From: Agreia bicolorata
GTDB taxonomy: Bacteria > Actinomycetota > Actinomycetes > Actinomycetales > Microbacteriaceae
DNA length: 64,000 bases
Direction of reading: 5' to 3'
NCBI RefSeq assembly: GCF_000938265.1
Contig: NZ_JYFC01000004.1
Span: 62,001 to 126,000, forward strand
The position numbers were made by a program, and so were the translations under genes. Every line of letters begins with the position of its first letter. Position 1 is the stretch's first letter. The notes under the pieces are model-generated. The model saw only the letters and a list, made by a program, of their open reading frames with translations. It was not told where the DNA came from and did no database searches. Positions 25,461 to 35,862 of the stretch are shown here, piece after piece.

Positions 25461-27137
25461 ATGAGCACTGCCGACACGAACGACGACGAACGCTACGTCG
25501 TCGGCATCGACTACGGAACCCTCTCGGGGCGCGCCGTCGTGGTGCGCGTCAGCGACGGCGCCGAACTCGGCAGCGGTGTTCTCGAATACCCGCACGCCGT
25601 CATGGATCGCACGCTCGCCGCATCCGGCGCCACCCTGCCGCCCGAGTGGGCTCTGCAGGTGCCGAGCGACTACGTCGATGTGCTCAAGCACACCGTGCCG
25701 GCGGCTCTCGCCGAGGCGGGCATCGACCCCTCGAAGGTCATCGGCGTGGGCACCGACTTCACGGCCTGCACGATGGTTCCGACGCTCGCCGACGGCACGC
25801 CGCTCAACGAGCTGCCCGAGTACGCCGACCGCCCGCACGCCTACGTCAAGCTCTGGAAGCACCACGCGGCCCAGCCCCAGGCCGACCGCATCAACCGTGT
25901 GGCCGAGGAGCGCGGAGAGGCCTGGCTTCCCCGCTACGGTGGGCTCATCTCGAGCGAGTGGGAGTTCGCCAAGGGTCTGCAGCTACTCGAGGAAGACCCG
26001 GAGCTCTACAACCGCATGGACCACTGGGTCGAGGCCGCCGACTGGATCGTCTGGCAGCTCACCGGCGAGTACGTGCGCAACGCCTGCACCGCCGGCTACA
26101 AGGGCATCTGGCAAGACGGCGAGTACCCGTCGTCCGAATTCCTCGCCGCGCTCAACCCCGACTTCGCCGACTTCGCCACCAGCAAGGTCGAGCACCGCAT
26201 CGGCCAGCTGGGGGATGCCGCGGGTCGGCTCTCCGCGGAGGCTGCGGCCTGGACGGGTCTGCCCGAGGGCATCGCGGTGGCCGTCGGAAACGTCGACGCC
26301 CACGTGACGGCTCCCGCCGCGCGCGCCGTCAAGCCCGGACAGATGGTCGCCATCATGGGCACCTCCACCTGCCACGTCATGAACTCCGACATCCTCAAAG
26401 AGGTTCCGGGAATGTGCGGCGTCGTCGACGGCGGCATCGTCTCGGGCCTCTATGGCTACGAGGCAGGCCAGTCCGGCGTCGGAGACATCTTCGCCTGGTA
26501 CGTCGAGAATCAGGTGCCCGCCCACTATCGCGAGGCGGCAGATGCACGCGGCATAAGCATCCACTCGTACCTGACCGAGCTGATCGAGCACCAGCCGGTT
26601 GGCGGTCACGGTCTGCTGGCCCTCGACTGGAACAACGGCAACCGCTCTGTGCTCGTCGACACCGAGCTGTCGGGCCTGCTCGTGGGCCAGACGCTCGCGA
26701 CCCGGGCCGAGGAGATCTACCGGGCTCTGCTCGAGTCGACCGCGTTCGGCACCCGCAAGATCATCGAGACCTTCAACGCCTCGGGCGTCGAGGTGACCGA
26801 GTTCATCGTGGCCGGCGGCCTCATCAAGAACGCCTTCCTCATGCAGACCTACAGCGACATCCTGCGCCTGCCGATCTCGATTCTCGCCAGCACCCAGGGC
26901 CCCGCGCTCGGCTCCGCCATCCACGCCGCCGTCGCGGCCGGCGCCTACCCCGACGTGCTCGCCGCGAGCGACGCGATGGGCCGGCTCGACGAGGCCGTCT
27001 ATGTGCCGAACGAGGCGAACGCCGACGCCTACGACGCCCTCTACGCCGACTACTCCGAGCTGCACGACTACTTCGGTCGCGGCGCCAACGATGTGATGAA
27101 GCGGCTGAAGACCGCACGAAAGAAGGCACTCGCGTGA
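25461..27137 (+). CDS. araB: Ribulokinase
   Basis: 558 aa, matching bacterial ribulokinases. FGGY kinase fold: YVVGIDYGTLSGRAVVVRV at the N-terminus, GTDFTACTM, and the C-terminal IVAGGLIKNAFLMQTYSDIL. It phosphorylates L-ribulose with ATP to L-ribulose 5-phosphate in the cytoplasm. ATG 25461 follows CGAAGGAG. First gene of araBDA, coupled to araD by a GTGA overlap. Expression is probably controlled by the LacI-type site upstream. Confidence 0.96.
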   Translation: MSTADTNDDERYVVGIDYGTLSGRAVVVRVSDGAELGSGVLEYPHAVMDRTLAASGATLPPEWALQVPSDYVDVLKHTVPAALAEAGIDPSKVIGVGTDFTACTMVPTLADGTPLNELPEYADRPHAYVKLWKHHAAQPQADRINRVAEERGEAWLPRYGGLISSEWEFAKGLQLLEEDPELYNRMDHWVEAADWIVWQLTGEYVRNACTAGYKGIWQDGEYPSSEFLAALNPDFADFATSKVEHRIGQLGDAAGRLSAEAAAWTGLPEGIAVAVGNVDAHVTAPAARAVKPGQMVAIMGTSTCHVMNSDILKEVPGMCGVVDGGIVSGLYGYEAGQSGVGDIFAWYVENQVPAHYREAADARGISIHSYLTELIEHQPVGGHGLLALDWNNGNRSVLVDTELSGLLVGQTLATRAEEIYRALLESTAFGTRKIIETFNASGVEVTEFIVAGGLIKNAFLMQTYSDILRLPISILASTQGPALGSAIHAAVAAGAYPDVLAASDAMGRLDEAVYVPNEANADAYDALYADYSELHDYFGRGANDVMKRLKTARKKALA

Positions 27138-27856
27138 GCGACACCGTGGCAGAGTTCACTCCCGAGATCCAGGATGCGATCGCGCGCGTCCGCGAAGACG
27201 TCGCGCGGCTCCATGGCGAGTTGGTGCGCTACGGACTCGTCATCTGGACAGGCGGCAACATTTCGGGCCGCGTTCCGGGCGCCGAGCTGTTCGTGATCAA
27301 GCCGTCGGGCGTCGACTACGACGACCTGGCCCCGGAGAACATGATCCTCTGCGACCTCGACGGCGCCGTCATCCCCGGCACACCCGGTTCCGAGCGCTCC
27401 CCCTCGAGCGACACGGCCGCCCACGCATACGTCTACCGGCATATGCCCGAGGTCGGGGGAGTGGTGCACACGCACTCCACCTACGCGGTCGCGTGGGCCG
27501 CGCGCGCCGAGCCCATTCCCTGTGTCATCACGGCCATGGCCGACGAGTTCGGTGGTGAGATCCCGGTGGGTCCGTTCGCCATCATCGGCGACGACTCCAT
27601 CGGTCGCGGCATCGTCGAGACGCTGAAGGGCCACCGCTCGCGTGCCGTGCTCATGAAGAGCCACGGCCCGTTCACGATCGGCAAAGACGCCCGCGACGCG
27701 GTCAAGGCCGCGGTCATGGTCGAAGACGTCGCCCGCACCGTGCACATCTCCCGCCAGCTCGGCGCCCCCGTCGAGATTCCCGAGCCCGCGATCGACTCCC
27801 TCTTCGACCGCTACCAGAACGTCTACGGACAGAACCCCGAAGGATCCCTCGCATGA
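27134..27856 (+). CDS. araD: L-ribulose-5-phosphate 4-epimerase
   Basis: 240 aa class II aldolase fold. Signature elements: [25 protein letters not shown], the zinc histidines in VVHTHSTYA, and [14 protein letters not shown]. It converts L-ribulose 5-phosphate to D-xylulose 5-phosphate, the shared product with the xylose branch encoded 2-5 kb downstream. GTG 27134 overlaps the araB stop and its TGA overlaps the araA ATG. Confidence 0.95.
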   Translation: MSDTVAEFTPEIQDAIARVREDVARLHGELVRYGLVIWTGGNISGRVPGAELFVIKPSGVDYDDLAPENMILCDLDGAVIPGTPGSERSPSSDTAAHAYVYRHMPEVGGVVHTHSTYAVAWAARAEPIPCVITAMADEFGGEIPVGPFAIIGDDSIGRGIVETLKGHRSRAVLMKSHGPFTIGKDARDAVKAAVMVEDVARTVHISRQLGAPVEIPEPAIDSLFDRYQNVYGQNPEGSLA

Positions 27857-29370
27857 GCACACTCCGCACCACTCTCGACGACTACGAGATCTGGTTCCTG
27901 ACCGGCAGCCAGGGCCTCTACGGCGAGGAGACCCTCCGCCAGGTGGCCGAGCAGTCGAAGACGATCGCCGACACGCTCGAGGCGTCCACGGGCATCCCTG
28001 TTCGCATCGTGTGGAAGCCGGTGCTCACCGACTCCGACGCTATTCGCCGCATGGCCCTCGAGGTCAACGCGAACGACAAGGTCATCGGTGTCACCGCCTG
28101 GATGCACACCTTCTCGCCAGCCAAGATGTGGATCACGGGCCTCGACCTGCTGCGCAAGCCCTTGCTGCACCTGCACACGCAGGCGAACGTCGAGCTGCCC
28201 TGGGGCGAGATCGACTTCGACTTCATGAACCTCAACCAGGCCGCGCACGGCGACCGCGAGTTCGGTTACATCCAGGCCCGCCTCGGCGTCGCCCGCAAGA
28301 CGGTCGTCGGTCACGTCACCGACCCGAGCGTGCAGAAGCAGATCTCCGACTGGAGCCGCGCGGCTGCGGGCTGGGCCGCCACCCACGAGATGAAGCTCGC
28401 CCGCTTCGGCGACAACATGCGCTACGTGGCGGTGACCGAGGGTGACAAGACCGAGGCCGAGCTGCGGTTCGGCGTTCAGGTCAACACCTGGGGCGTCAAC
28501 GAGCTGGTCGAGGCCGTGGATGCGCAGAGCGATGCCGATGTCGACGCTCTCGTGGCGGAATACGAAGAGCTCTACGACGTCGTGCCCGAACTGCGCAAGG
28601 GTGGAGAGCGCCACGTGTCGCTGCGCGACGGCGCCCGAATCGAGCTGGGACTCCGCTCCTTCCTCGAGGCCGGCGGCTTTTCGGCCTTCACCACGAGCTT
28701 CGAAGACCTCGGTGGCCTCAAGCAGCTTCCGGGTCTCGCGGTTCAGCGCCTCATGGCCGAGGGCTACGGCTTCGGTGCCGAGGGCGACTGGAAGACGGCC
28801 GTGCTCGTGCGCGCCGCCAACGTCATGGGCGCAGGCCTTCCCGGTGGTGCCAGCCTCATGGAGGATTACACCTACGACATGACTCCCGGCGCGGAGCTCA
28901 TCCTGGGCGCCCACATGCTCGAGGTCAGCCCGTCGCTCACGACGAAGAAGCCCACCCTCGAGATCCACGCGCTCGGCATCGGCGGAAAAGACGACCCGGT
29001 GCGCCTGGTCTTCACGGCCGACTCCGGCCCCGCCGTGGTCGTCGCGCTCTCCGACATGCGCGACCGCTTCCGCCTCGTGGCCAACGTGGTCGAGGTCGTG
29101 CAGCCCACGGCCCCGCTGCCGAAGCTGCCCGTCGGGCGTGCGGTGTGGAAGCCCGAGCCCAACTTCCAGACGTCGGCCGCCGCGTGGCTCACGGCCGGTG
29201 CGGCGCACCACACCGTGATGTCCACCGCTCTGGGGCTCGAGGTGTTCCAGGACTTCGCCGAGATCGCGAAGACCGAGCTGCTCGTCATCGACGAGAACAC
29301 CGAGCTGCGCGAGTTCGCCAAAGAGGTGCGCTGGAACGCGGCCTACTACCGCCTCGCCCAGGCGATCTAG
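27853..29370 (+). CDS. araA: L-arabinose isomerase
   Basis: 505 aa, usual family length. Opens with [18 protein letters not shown]; metal and catalytic residues are seen in [32 protein letters not shown] and the histidine pair GAAHHTV. Interconverts L-arabinose and L-ribulose using Mn2+. Last gene of the araBDA operon; followed by a strong hairpin at 29401-29438. Confidence 0.97.
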   Translation: MSTLRTTLDDYEIWFLTGSQGLYGEETLRQVAEQSKTIADTLEASTGIPVRIVWKPVLTDSDAIRRMALEVNANDKVIGVTAWMHTFSPAKMWITGLDLLRKPLLHLHTQANVELPWGEIDFDFMNLNQAAHGDREFGYIQARLGVARKTVVGHVTDPSVQKQISDWSRAAAGWAATHEMKLARFGDNMRYVAVTEGDKTEAELRFGVQVNTWGVNELVEAVDAQSDADVDALVAEYEELYDVVPELRKGGERHVSLRDGARIELGLRSFLEAGGFSAFTTSFEDLGGLKQLPGLAVQRLMAEGYGFGAEGDWKTAVLVRAANVMGAGLPGGASLMEDYTYDMTPGAELILGAHMLEVSPSLTTKKPTLEIHALGIGGKDDPVRLVFTADSGPAVVVALSDMRDRFRLVANVVEVVQPTAPLPKLPVGRAVWKPEPNFQTSAAAWLTAGAAHHTVMSTALGLEVFQDFAEIAKTELLVIDENTELREFAKEVRWNAAYYRLAQAI

Positions 29371-29400
29371 CTCGGCCTATCGGGGCGCTTGTTACCCGAA

Positions 29401-29438
29401 GCGACGGATGTTGCCGGTCAGCCGGTAACATCCGTCGC
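29401..29438 (+). terminator. Hairpin downstream of araA
   Basis: 17-bp arms GCGACGGATGTTGCCGG (29401-29417) and CCGGTAACATCCGTCGC (29422-29438) with one mismatch and a 4-base TCAG loop. It starts 31 bases after the araA stop. No U-tract follows. Confidence 0.65.
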
Positions 29439-29733
29439 GACCGGCAACATGCTCGGCTCCGGGGCCTCTGCCGGAGCGCGAGCCGGATGCCGGAATTGAG
29501 GTATCCGGCGAAGACCACAGGATCGACCGCGCACAGGGCAAGGAACGGGAGATCGACCCATCCGTAGGAGATCACGTTGACTGCCGCCATGGCGGCAAAG
29601 ACGCTGCGCACGGCGAAGATGGCGGCCAAGGCGAAGCTCGCTGTGGGACGCGCGCTCAAGCGCCACCAGGGTCGCGGCGCCGCGATCTCCTCTCCTCCGC
29701 CACGGAAGATTCGAGTGCCGTAGCGACCACGCC

Positions 29734-29808
29734 AAGTCAGCACGATTGCGGCGACATGCCGACGGCTTGGGGTCGGCGCGCCGGCGAAGGCGCGATGTGT
29801 GCTGACTT
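29734..29808. repeat. Nested palindrome before the xylB stop
   Basis: Outer arms AAGTCAGCAC (29734-29743) and GTGCTGACTT (29799-29808) with an inner stem GCCGAC (29758-29763) / GTCGGC (29772-29777). Same layout as 10373-10437, also between convergent genes; possible two-way terminator. Confidence 0.55.
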
Positions 29809-29843
29809 AGCTTCCCCTCGACAGACTCAGGGGACCACGGATC

Positions 29844-31247
29844 TCAGACCGCGCGAGCCGCGTACTGCTCTCGGATGACCGGGCGGTAGTCGGGAGCCGG
29901 AGTGGCGACCGTATCGACTGTCCACGAGGGCCGACTTCCGGTCAGCACCCATGCGGCCTGGGTCGCGGCGCCGTCGGCCACATACTCTCCAGGGGTCGGG
30001 ATGCTGACGGGCAACTCAAAGACCTGGGCGGCGATCGCCTGCACGGCCGGGTTGAGAGCGGCTCCGCCGATGATGAGCAGCCTCTCGGCCTGAACCCCGA
30101 GCGTGGTGACGGCAGCGACCCCGTCGGCCAGGCCGCAGAGCAGGCCCTCGATCGCGGCGCGCGCCAGGCCCTCACGGGTGGTCGACGCGAGCGTCATGCC
30201 GAACAGCGTGGCGGTGGCGTCGGGCAGATTGGGGGTGCGCTCGCCCTCGAAGTACGGCTGCAGAACGAGACCTTTCGATCCTGGCTCTGCCGCGAGGGCG
30301 AGGGCGCCGAGCTCGTCGTGGGTGACGCCGAGAAGCCGGGCCGTGGCATCCAGGATGCGCGCGGCGTTGAGGGTCGCGACCAACGGCAGCGACAGGCCGC
30401 TCGCGTCGGCGAAACCGGCCACGGTGCCGGTGATGTCGTTGATGGGGGTCTCGGTCACCGCGAAGACGGTGCCGCTCGTTCCGATCGACACGACGACGTC
30501 GCCGGCTCGTGCGCCCAGGCCGAGGGCAGCGCCCGCATTGTCGCCGGCGCCGGCGCCGAGCACGACGCCCGAGGGGGTGGTGCCCGCAGACTCTGACGGG
30601 CCGAGCACGCGAGGCAGGATGCAGTCGTGACCGAGGGCGGCCACGAGGAGTTCGCGGTCGTACTCGCCCGAGACCGAGTCGAAGTAGCCGGTTCCACTCG
30701 CGTCGGAGCGATCAGTGGTGAGTTCTGACAGTACGGGGCCGAGGGGGCTGCTGTCGTCATCGACGGGACCGAAGCCGCGCAGCCGCCAGGTCAGCCAGTC
30801 GTGGGGGAGTGCGACGGCGGCGACGCGTTCGGCGTTCGACGGCTCGGCGTCGCGCAGCCAGCGGAGTTTGGTGATGGTGAAAGATGCGACGGGCACGCTT
30901 CCCGTGCGGCGCGCCAGCTCGTCGGCGCCGAACTCGGCGATCAGCGCGGTGGCGGCGGATGCCGACCGGGTGTCGTTCCAGAGCAGGGCGTCGCGAACGA
31001 CTCGGCCATCGGCATCCAGAGCGACCATGCCGTGCTGCTGGCCGGCTACGGCCAGCGCGGCCACGTCGTCGAGCCCGCCGGCCGCGGTGAGTGCCTGGCG
31101 CAGCGCCTGCCACCAGGCCGCCGGGTCGACTTCAGTGCCCTCCGGATGCGGCGCGCGGCCCATGCGCACGAGTGCGCCCGTCTCGGCGTCGCGGATGACG
31201 ACCTTGCAGCTCTGGGTGGACGAGTCGACGCCGGCGACGAGGGGCAT
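29844..31247 (-). CDS. xylB: Xylulokinase
   Basis: 467 aa FGGY kinase of the xylulokinase branch: [19 protein letters not shown] at the start, [34 protein letters not shown] and [19 protein letters not shown]. It phosphorylates D-xylulose to D-xylulose 5-phosphate. ATG 31247 has AAGGA upstream; the longer frame runs into the REP-like repeat and is not part of the protein. Lies downstream of xylA on the same strand with a 245-base gap containing repeats, so the pair may be separately tuned. Confidence 0.94.
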   Translation of the reverse strand: MPLVAGVDSSTQSCKVVIRDAETGALVRMGRAPHPEGTEVDPAAWWQALRQALTAAGGLDDVAALAVAGQQHGMVALDADGRVVRDALLWNDTRSASAATALIAEFGADELARRTGSVPVASFTITKLRWLRDAEPSNAERVAAVALPHDWLTWRLRGFGPVDDDSSPLGPVLSELTTDRSDASGTGYFDSVSGEYDRELLVAALGHDCILPRVLGPSESAGTTPSGVVLGAGAGDNAGAALGLGARAGDVVVSIGTSGTVFAVTETPINDITGTVAGFADASGLSLPLVATLNAARILDATARLLGVTHDELGALALAAEPGSKGLVLQPYFEGERTPNLPDATATLFGMTLASTTREGLARAAIEGLLCGLADGVAAVTTLGVQAERLLIIGGAALNPAVQAIAAQVFELPVSIPTPGEYVADGAATQAAWVLTGSRPSWTVDTVATPAPDYRPVIREQYAARAV

Positions 31248-31276
31248 GGGGAGTTCCTTAAAGTGTGAAAACGAAC

Positions 31277-31328
31277 CGTTCCCTGAGCTTGTCGAAGGGG
31301 GGAGGCCCTTCGACAAGCTCAGGGAACG
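31277..31328. repeat. REP-like inverted repeat between xylA and xylB
   Basis: Perfect 23-bp arms (31277-31299 and 31306-31328) around a 6-base loop; core of the right arm is CTTCGACAAGCTCAGGGAAC. Same family as 1868-1938 and 45705-45754. Placed within the xylA-xylB transcript, where such hairpins commonly act in RNA stability or partial termination. Confidence 0.92.
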
Positions 31329-31350
31329 AGGAGGTGGCTGGCCGCGGGGC

Positions 31351-31463
31351 TTACGGTTCAGAGCCTTCCGCGGCTGAGGGCTGCCGCCTTTCGCGCGCAT
31401 GGTTGGCAGCGGGGGATACGACTCAGAGTCTGCCGTGGTCTTGGGCTGCCGCCTTTCGCGCGC
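31351..31463. repeat. Imperfect tandem duplication between xylB and xylA
   Basis: Two 48-base copies, 31351-31398 and 31416-31463, offset by 65 bases. The last 21 bases of each (31378-31398, 31443-31463) are identical, starting GGGCTGCCGCCTTTCGCGCG; the first half has diverged. It adjoins the xylA terminator hairpin. Confidence 0.7.
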
Positions 31464-31501
31464 TGATTCGGCGACGCATCAGCGTCGCCGAATCAGCGCG
31501 C
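31458..31501 (-). terminator. Hairpin spanning the xylA stop codon
   Basis: Perfect 20-bp arms 31458-31477 (ends TTCGGCGACGC) and 31482-31501 around ATCA. The stem includes the last codons and stop of xylA (31493-31495). No T-run in the transcript direction; may stall, terminate or protect the mRNA. Confidence 0.6.
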
Positions 31502-32683
31502 GCCAAGCAGGTGCTCGAGCGCCAGCTGCTGCAGGCGAACGAAGCCGAAGCCCTTGCCGTTGAAGTAGGCGTTCGCGTCGAAGTCCTCGTAGGCGCTGCG
31601 GTCGGCGAGCAGGTCGTCGTAGCTCTCACCGTCGCCGAGCGTGTTCTGCGACAGCTCGAGAACGCGCGACGCGGCGAGCTGCTCTTGCACTTCGGGGTCT
31701 GCGCGGAACGCTGCGGCGCGCTCCTTGAGCAGGAGGTAGGTGCGCATGTTCGCCGCCGCCGAGTCCCAGACGCCAGTGATGTCTTCGGTGCGGGAGGGCT
31801 TGTAGTCGAAGTGACGAGGTCCGTCGTACGCAGGTCCACCGTTCGGGCCGCCGTTTTCGAGCAGGTCGACTAGAGCGAAGGCGTTCTGCAGGTCGCCGTG
31901 ACCGAACACCAGGTCCTGGTCGTACTTGATGCCCCGCTGGCCGTTGAGGTCGATGTGGTAGAGCTTGCCCTGGTAGAGCGCCTGGGCGATGCCGGCCGTG
32001 AAGTTCAGCCCGGCCATCTGCTCGTGACCGACCTCGGGGTTCACTCCAACGAGCTCGGGACGCTCGAGTGTGTTGATGAATGCGAGCGCGTGGCCGAGGG
32101 TCGGCAGCAGGATGTCGCCGCGCGGTTCGTTGGGCTTGGGCTCGATCGCGAAGCGGATGTCGTAGCCCTTGTCGGTGACGTAGTCACCGAGCAGGTTGAC
32201 GGCCTCGCGGTAGCGCTCGAGGGCCTGGCGGATGTCTTTCGCCGAGTCGTACTCTGCGCCCTCGCGGCCGCCCCACATCACGAACGTCTTGGCGCCCAGT
32301 TCGGCGGCCAGGTCGAGGTTGCGCAGCACCTTGCGCAGAGCGAAGCGACGCACGGCGCGGTCGTTGGAGGTGAAGCCGCCGTCTTTGAACACGGGAGCGG
32401 AGAAGAGGTTGGTGGTGACCATCGGTACGATCACGCCGGTGTCGGCCAGGGCCTGCTTGAGGCGATCGATCTGCTTCTGGCGCTCGGCGTCGGTGGAGCC
32501 GAAAGCGAAGAGGTCGTCGTCGTGGAAGGTGAGTCCGTAGGCGCCGAGCTCGTTGAGCTTGTGCACGGCCTCGACCACGTCGAGGGGAGCCCGGGTGGGG
32601 CCGCCGAACGGGTCGGCTCCGTTGTAGCCGATGGTCCAGAGGCCAAAGGAGAATTTATCGTCGCGCGTGGGCTCGAGGGCCAT
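31493..32683 (-). CDS. xylA: Xylose isomerase
   Basis: 396 aa, class I (actinobacterial) xylose isomerase. Landmarks: [12 protein letters not shown] with the catalytic histidine, [29 protein letters not shown] with metal-binding Glu and Lys, [23 protein letters not shown] and [12 protein letters not shown]. Converts D-xylose to D-xylulose. Divergent from the sugar-binding-protein gene; the shared control region carries the TGTGAACGGTCACA operator. ATG 32683 is the only sensible start ([19 protein letters not shown]). Confidence 0.97.
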   Translation of the reverse strand: MALEPTRDDKFSFGLWTIGYNGADPFGGPTRAPLDVVEAVHKLNELGAYGLTFHDDDLFAFGSTDAERQKQIDRLKQALADTGVIVPMVTTNLFSAPVFKDGGFTSNDRAVRRFALRKVLRNLDLAAELGAKTFVMWGGREGAEYDSAKDIRQALERYREAVNLLGDYVTDKGYDIRFAIEPKPNEPRGDILLPTLGHALAFINTLERPELVGVNPEVGHEQMAGLNFTAGIAQALYQGKLYHIDLNGQRGIKYDQDLVFGHGDLQNAFALVDLLENGGPNGGPAYDGPRHFDYKPSRTEDITGVWDSAAANMRTYLLLKERAAAFRADPEVQEQLAASRVLELSQNTLGDGESYDDLLADRSAYEDFDANAYFNGKGFGFVRLQQLALEHLLGAR

Positions 32684-33079
32684 GGTGATTCCCGTCTCTC
32701 AACGTCGTTGGTGAATTGTTGCTGTCGAAAACATATCAGTTTTGGGTCTGGCGGGCCAGATGCGAATCGATCACTTTCTCTGAGATCGAATTGTTATCTC
32801 CGCAAACTAATGGACGCGATCCCTGATTTTCAGGGGTGTGAACGGTCACATCGCCACGTCGCTTCAAGATTGTGAGAGCGAGATCAGTGAATTGCGTAGA
32901 CGTACGTCGACGTCGTGGGATATGTTCGCTCCGTCAACAAAGGTCGTGAAAACGACCGGGGCCATCACAGCGATGCCCCGTTACGAGGGAGTAACTGTCG
33001 ATAGACAGCCTTCCTCCGCTTGTGACGCCGTCCCCATCGATCGGGCCGGCCCCTGGCAGCATTCAGAGAGGAAAGCACC
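32684..33079. promoter_or_regulatory. Divergent control region of xylA and the monosaccharide transporter
   Basis: 396 bases without a gene. Symmetric elements: TCTGGCGGGCCAGA (32747-32760), CCCTGA/TCAGGG around TTT (32822-32835 approximately), and the LacI-type operator TGTGAACGGTCACA (32837-32850). Sites for the two ROK repressors encoded downstream are expected here, but I could not assign them with confidence, nor firm -35/-10 boxes. Confidence 0.65.
32837..32850. promoter_or_regulatory. Second copy of the pentose LacI-type operator
   Basis: TGTGAACGGTCACA, identical to the core of the araB operator at 25403-25416. Its place between xylA and the sugar-binding-protein gene implies shared control with araBDA. 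Confidence 0.72.
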
Positions 33080-34207
33080 ATGACCACGAGAACCACGAAA
33101 CGGCTTCTGGCCGTTCTCGCCACTTCAGCGGTGGCACTGTCACTCGCCGCGTGTTCGTCGAGCCCCGCGACGACCGACGGCGCATCCGGCGACACGATCA
33201 AGGACTGCAACGTCGGCATCTCGATGCCTACGCGCTCGCTTGAGCGCTGGATCAACGACGGCGAGCAGCTTCAGAAGTCCCTAGAGGGCGCGGGCTGCAC
33301 CGTCGACCTTCAGTACGCCGACAACAAGACCGACCAGCAGATCAGCCAGATCCAGAACCAGGTCGCCGGTGGCGCCAAGATCCTCGTGATCGCGGCCATC
33401 GATGGCAAGGTGCTCGCGCCGGTGCTCGACGAGGCCAAGAAGCAGAACGCCACCGTCATCGCCTACGACCGCCTGATCAACGGCACCGACAATGTCGACT
33501 ACTACGCAACCTTCGACAACTACAAGGTCGGCACCCTGCAGGGCCAGTACATCGAAACGCAGCTCGGACTGAAGGACGGCAAGGGCCCGTTCAACCTCGA
33601 GCCCTTCGCCGGCAGCCCCGACGACAACAACGCCAAGTTCTTCTTCTCCGGCGCGTGGGATGTTCTGCAGCCCTACGTCGAGAAGGGCCAGCTGGTCGTG
33701 CCGAGCGGCAAGGCCCCGAAGAGCGACGACGACTGGGCCTCCATCGGCATCCAGGGCTGGGCTTCCGACAAGGCTCAGGCCGAGATGGACAACCGCCTCT
33801 CCTCGTTCTACACGGGTGACCAGAAGGTCAACGTCGTTCTCTCCCCGAACGACAGCCTGGCGATCGGCATCGAGGCTTCGCTGAAGTCCGCCGGTTACAC
33901 CCCCGGTGCCTCCTACCCGATCATCACCGGACAGGACGCCGACAAGGCCAACGTCAAGGCGATCCTCGATGGCGAGCAGTCGATGACCGTGTGGAAGGAC
34001 ACGCGCGCCCTCGGCGACCGCGTCTTCCAGATGATCAAGTCGATCGCCGCCGGTGAGAAGCCGGAGGTCAACGACACGAAGACCTACGACAACGGCAACA
34101 AGGTCGTTCCGTCGTACCTGCTCGACCCCGAGGTCGTCGTCAAGGACGACGTGCAGACGAAGCTGATCGACTCCGGCTTCCTCAAGGCGTCCGACGTCGG
34201 TCTCTAA
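33080..34207 (+). CDS. chvE: Monosaccharide ABC transporter substrate-binding lipoprotein (ChvE-like)
   Basis: 375 aa. Lipoprotein signal with lipobox LAAC (cysteine near residue 25), then a CUT2-type periplasmic-binding fold: VGISMPTRSLERWINDGEQL, AGGAKILVIAAIDGKVLAPV, VIAYDRLI and a C-terminal GQDADKANVKAILDGEQSMTV. ChvE-like proteins bind arabinose, xylose, galactose or glucose; the location beside xylA favours pentoses. RBS GAGAGGAAAG precedes ATG 33080. A hairpin between this gene and the ATPase gene would let the binding protein be made in excess. Confidence 0.93.
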   Translation: MTTRTTKRLLAVLATSAVALSLAACSSSPATTDGASGDTIKDCNVGISMPTRSLERWINDGEQLQKSLEGAGCTVDLQYADNKTDQQISQIQNQVAGGAKILVIAAIDGKVLAPVLDEAKKQNATVIAYDRLINGTDNVDYYATFDNYKVGTLQGQYIETQLGLKDGKGPFNLEPFAGSPDDNNAKFFFSGAWDVLQPYVEKGQLVVPSGKAPKSDDDWASIGIQGWASDKAQAEMDNRLSSFYTGDQKVNVVLSPNDSLAIGIEASLKSAGYTPGASYPIITGQDADKANVKAILDGEQSMTVWKDTRALGDRVFQMIKSIAAGEKPEVNDTKTYDNGNKVVPSYLLDPEVVVKDDVQTKLIDSGFLKASDVGL

Positions 34208-34219
34208 AGATCCACCCCC

Positions 34220-34250
34220 GGTCGGCCCCGCCTCTTCGGCGGGGCCGACC
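34220..34250 (+). terminator. Hairpin between binding-protein and ATPase genes
   Basis: Perfect 13-bp GC-rich stem GGTCGGCCCCGCC (34220-34232) / GGCGGGGCCGACC (34238-34250), 5-base loop, followed by TTCT. Likely a partial terminator or mRNA-stabilising end within the transporter operon. Confidence 0.75.
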
Positions 34251-34303
34251 TTCTCCGTCGGCGAGCCGCCGACAGCATAAAGACGTGAAATGGAGGGAGC
34301 CCG

Positions 34304-35857
34304 ATGAGCATCCAGGACAGCGTGCAGCAGCACGACGTGATTCTGCGAATGAACGACATCGTCAAGGACTTCAGCGGAGTCAAGGCGCTCGACGGCGTCT
34401 CGATCAGCGTGCGGCGCGGCGAAGTCCACGCCATCTGCGGCGAGAACGGCGCGGGCAAGTCGACCCTGATGAAGGTGCTCTCCGGGGTGTATCCCACGGG
34501 CAGCTTCGGCGGCTCGATCGAGTTCGAGGGTCACGAGGTGGCCTTCCGCGGCATCAACGACAGTGAGCACGAAGGCATCGTGATCATCCACCAGGAGCTC
34601 GCCCTGAGCCCCTACCTGTCGATCGCCGAGAACATCTTCCTCGGCAACGAGCTGTCCACCCGGGGCGTGATCGACTGGAACAAGACGAACCGCGAGGCGG
34701 CGCTGCTGCTCGCTCGCGTGGGCCTCGACGAGAACCCCGCGACCAAGATCCTCGAACTGGGCGTCGGCAAGCAGCAACTCGTCGAGATCGCCAAGGCGCT
34801 GTCGAAGCGGGTGAAGCTGCTCATTCTCGACGAGCCCACTGCGGCCCTCAACGATGAGGACTCGGCTCATCTGCTCAGCCTGATCGACCACCTGCGCATG
34901 CAGGGCATCACCTGCATCATCATCAGCCACAAGCTGAAGGAGATCAAGAGAATCGCGGACACGGTCACGGTCATCCGCGACGGCAAGACGATCGAGACGA
35001 TCCCGATGGACGGGCCCGATGCCACGGAGGCGCACATCATCCGCGCCATGGTCGGCCGCGACCTCAACAGCCTGTTCCCGCCCCGTGACTCCAACATCGG
35101 AGAAGAGGTGCTGCGCGTCGAGGATTGGACCGTTTACCACCCCGTCGACACCTCGAGACTTGTGGTCGACGGCGCCTCGTTCACCGTGCGCGCCGGCGAG
35201 ATCGTTGGTTTCGCGGGCCTGATGGGCGCCGGTCGAACCGAACTCGCGATGAGCATCTTCGGACGCTCCTACGGGACCAACATCTCGGGTCGCATCTTCA
35301 AGAACGGTGTCGAGATTCAGAACCGCACCGTCGACGAGGCGATCCACAACGGATTCGCCTACGCCACCGAAGACCGCAAGAAGTACGGCCTCAACCTGAT
35401 CGGCGACATCCAGGTGAATGTGTCGGCAGCGGCCCTGGGCAAGCTTGCCAAGGGCGGCGTCGTCGACTCCCACCGCGAGTACAAGGTCGCCGACTCCTAC
35501 CGCGAGAAGATGAACATCAAGGCCCCGAGTGTGGCCTCGATCACGGGCAAGCTCTCGGGTGGCAATCAGCAGAAGGTCGTGCTGTCGAAGTGGATCTTCG
35601 CCGGCCCCGACGTGCTGATTCTCGACGAGCCCACCCGCGGCATCGATGTCGGTGCCAAGTACGAGATCTACGGCATCATCAACGAGCTGGCCGCCCAGGG
35701 CAAGGCCGTGGTCGTCATCTCGAGCGAGCTGCCCGAGTTGCTCGGCCTGGCCGATCGCATCTATGCGATCTCCGAGGGAAAACTCACCGGTGAGGTCTCT
35801 CGCGAGAATGCGTCCCAAGAAACCCTTATGCAGTACATGACCGCGGGAAAGGACTGA
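34304..35857 (+). CDS. mmsA: Monosaccharide ABC transporter ATP-binding protein (two ABC domains)
   Basis: 517 aa. Two fused ABC domains as in CUT2 sugar importers: the first with Walker [14 protein letters not shown] and [17 protein letters not shown], the second with a degenerate Walker A (GLMGAGRTE) but an intact [14 protein letters not shown] signature and [13 protein letters not shown]. Powers uptake of the sugar delivered by the ChvE-like protein through the permease at 35863. ATG 34304 follows TGGAGGGAG. Confidence 0.94.
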   Translation: MSIQDSVQQHDVILRMNDIVKDFSGVKALDGVSISVRRGEVHAICGENGAGKSTLMKVLSGVYPTGSFGGSIEFEGHEVAFRGINDSEHEGIVIIHQELALSPYLSIAENIFLGNELSTRGVIDWNKTNREAALLLARVGLDENPATKILELGVGKQQLVEIAKALSKRVKLLILDEPTAALNDEDSAHLLSLIDHLRMQGITCIIISHKLKEIKRIADTVTVIRDGKTIETIPMDGPDATEAHIIRAMVGRDLNSLFPPRDSNIGEEVLRVEDWTVYHPVDTSRLVVDGASFTVRAGEIVGFAGLMGAGRTELAMSIFGRSYGTNISGRIFKNGVEIQNRTVDEAIHNGFAYATEDRKKYGLNLIGDIQVNVSAAALGKLAKGGVVDSHREYKVADSYREKMNIKAPSVASITGKLSGGNQQKVVLSKWIFAGPDVLILDEPTRGIDVGAKYEIYGIINELAAQGKAVVVISSELPELLGLADRIYAISEGKLTGEVSRENASQETLMQYMTAGKD

Positions 35858-35862
35858 CCCCG

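Larger units (their letters stand above)
29371..29843. other. Convergent intergenic region between araA and xylB
   Basis: 473 bases. It holds a hairpin (29401-29438) and a nested palindrome (29734-29808). On the minus strand a frame from about 29743 leftwards encodes a hydrophobic stretch (FALAAIFAVRSVFAAMAAVN, YGWVDLPFLALCAVDPVVFA) that could be a small membrane protein or its remnant; it then runs into arginine-rich sequence antisense to the araA 3' end, so I do not call it a gene. Confidence 0.5.

Noticed and set aside
29285-29743. Leftward frame with hydrophobic residues between araA and xylB
   Set aside because: Begins inside a palindrome and ends antisense to araA; the hydrophobic stretch may be relic, but evidence for a live gene is too thin.
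31265-31873. Rightward frame through the REP repeat and into xylA
   Set aside because: Antisense to xylA and built from repeat-coded peptides.
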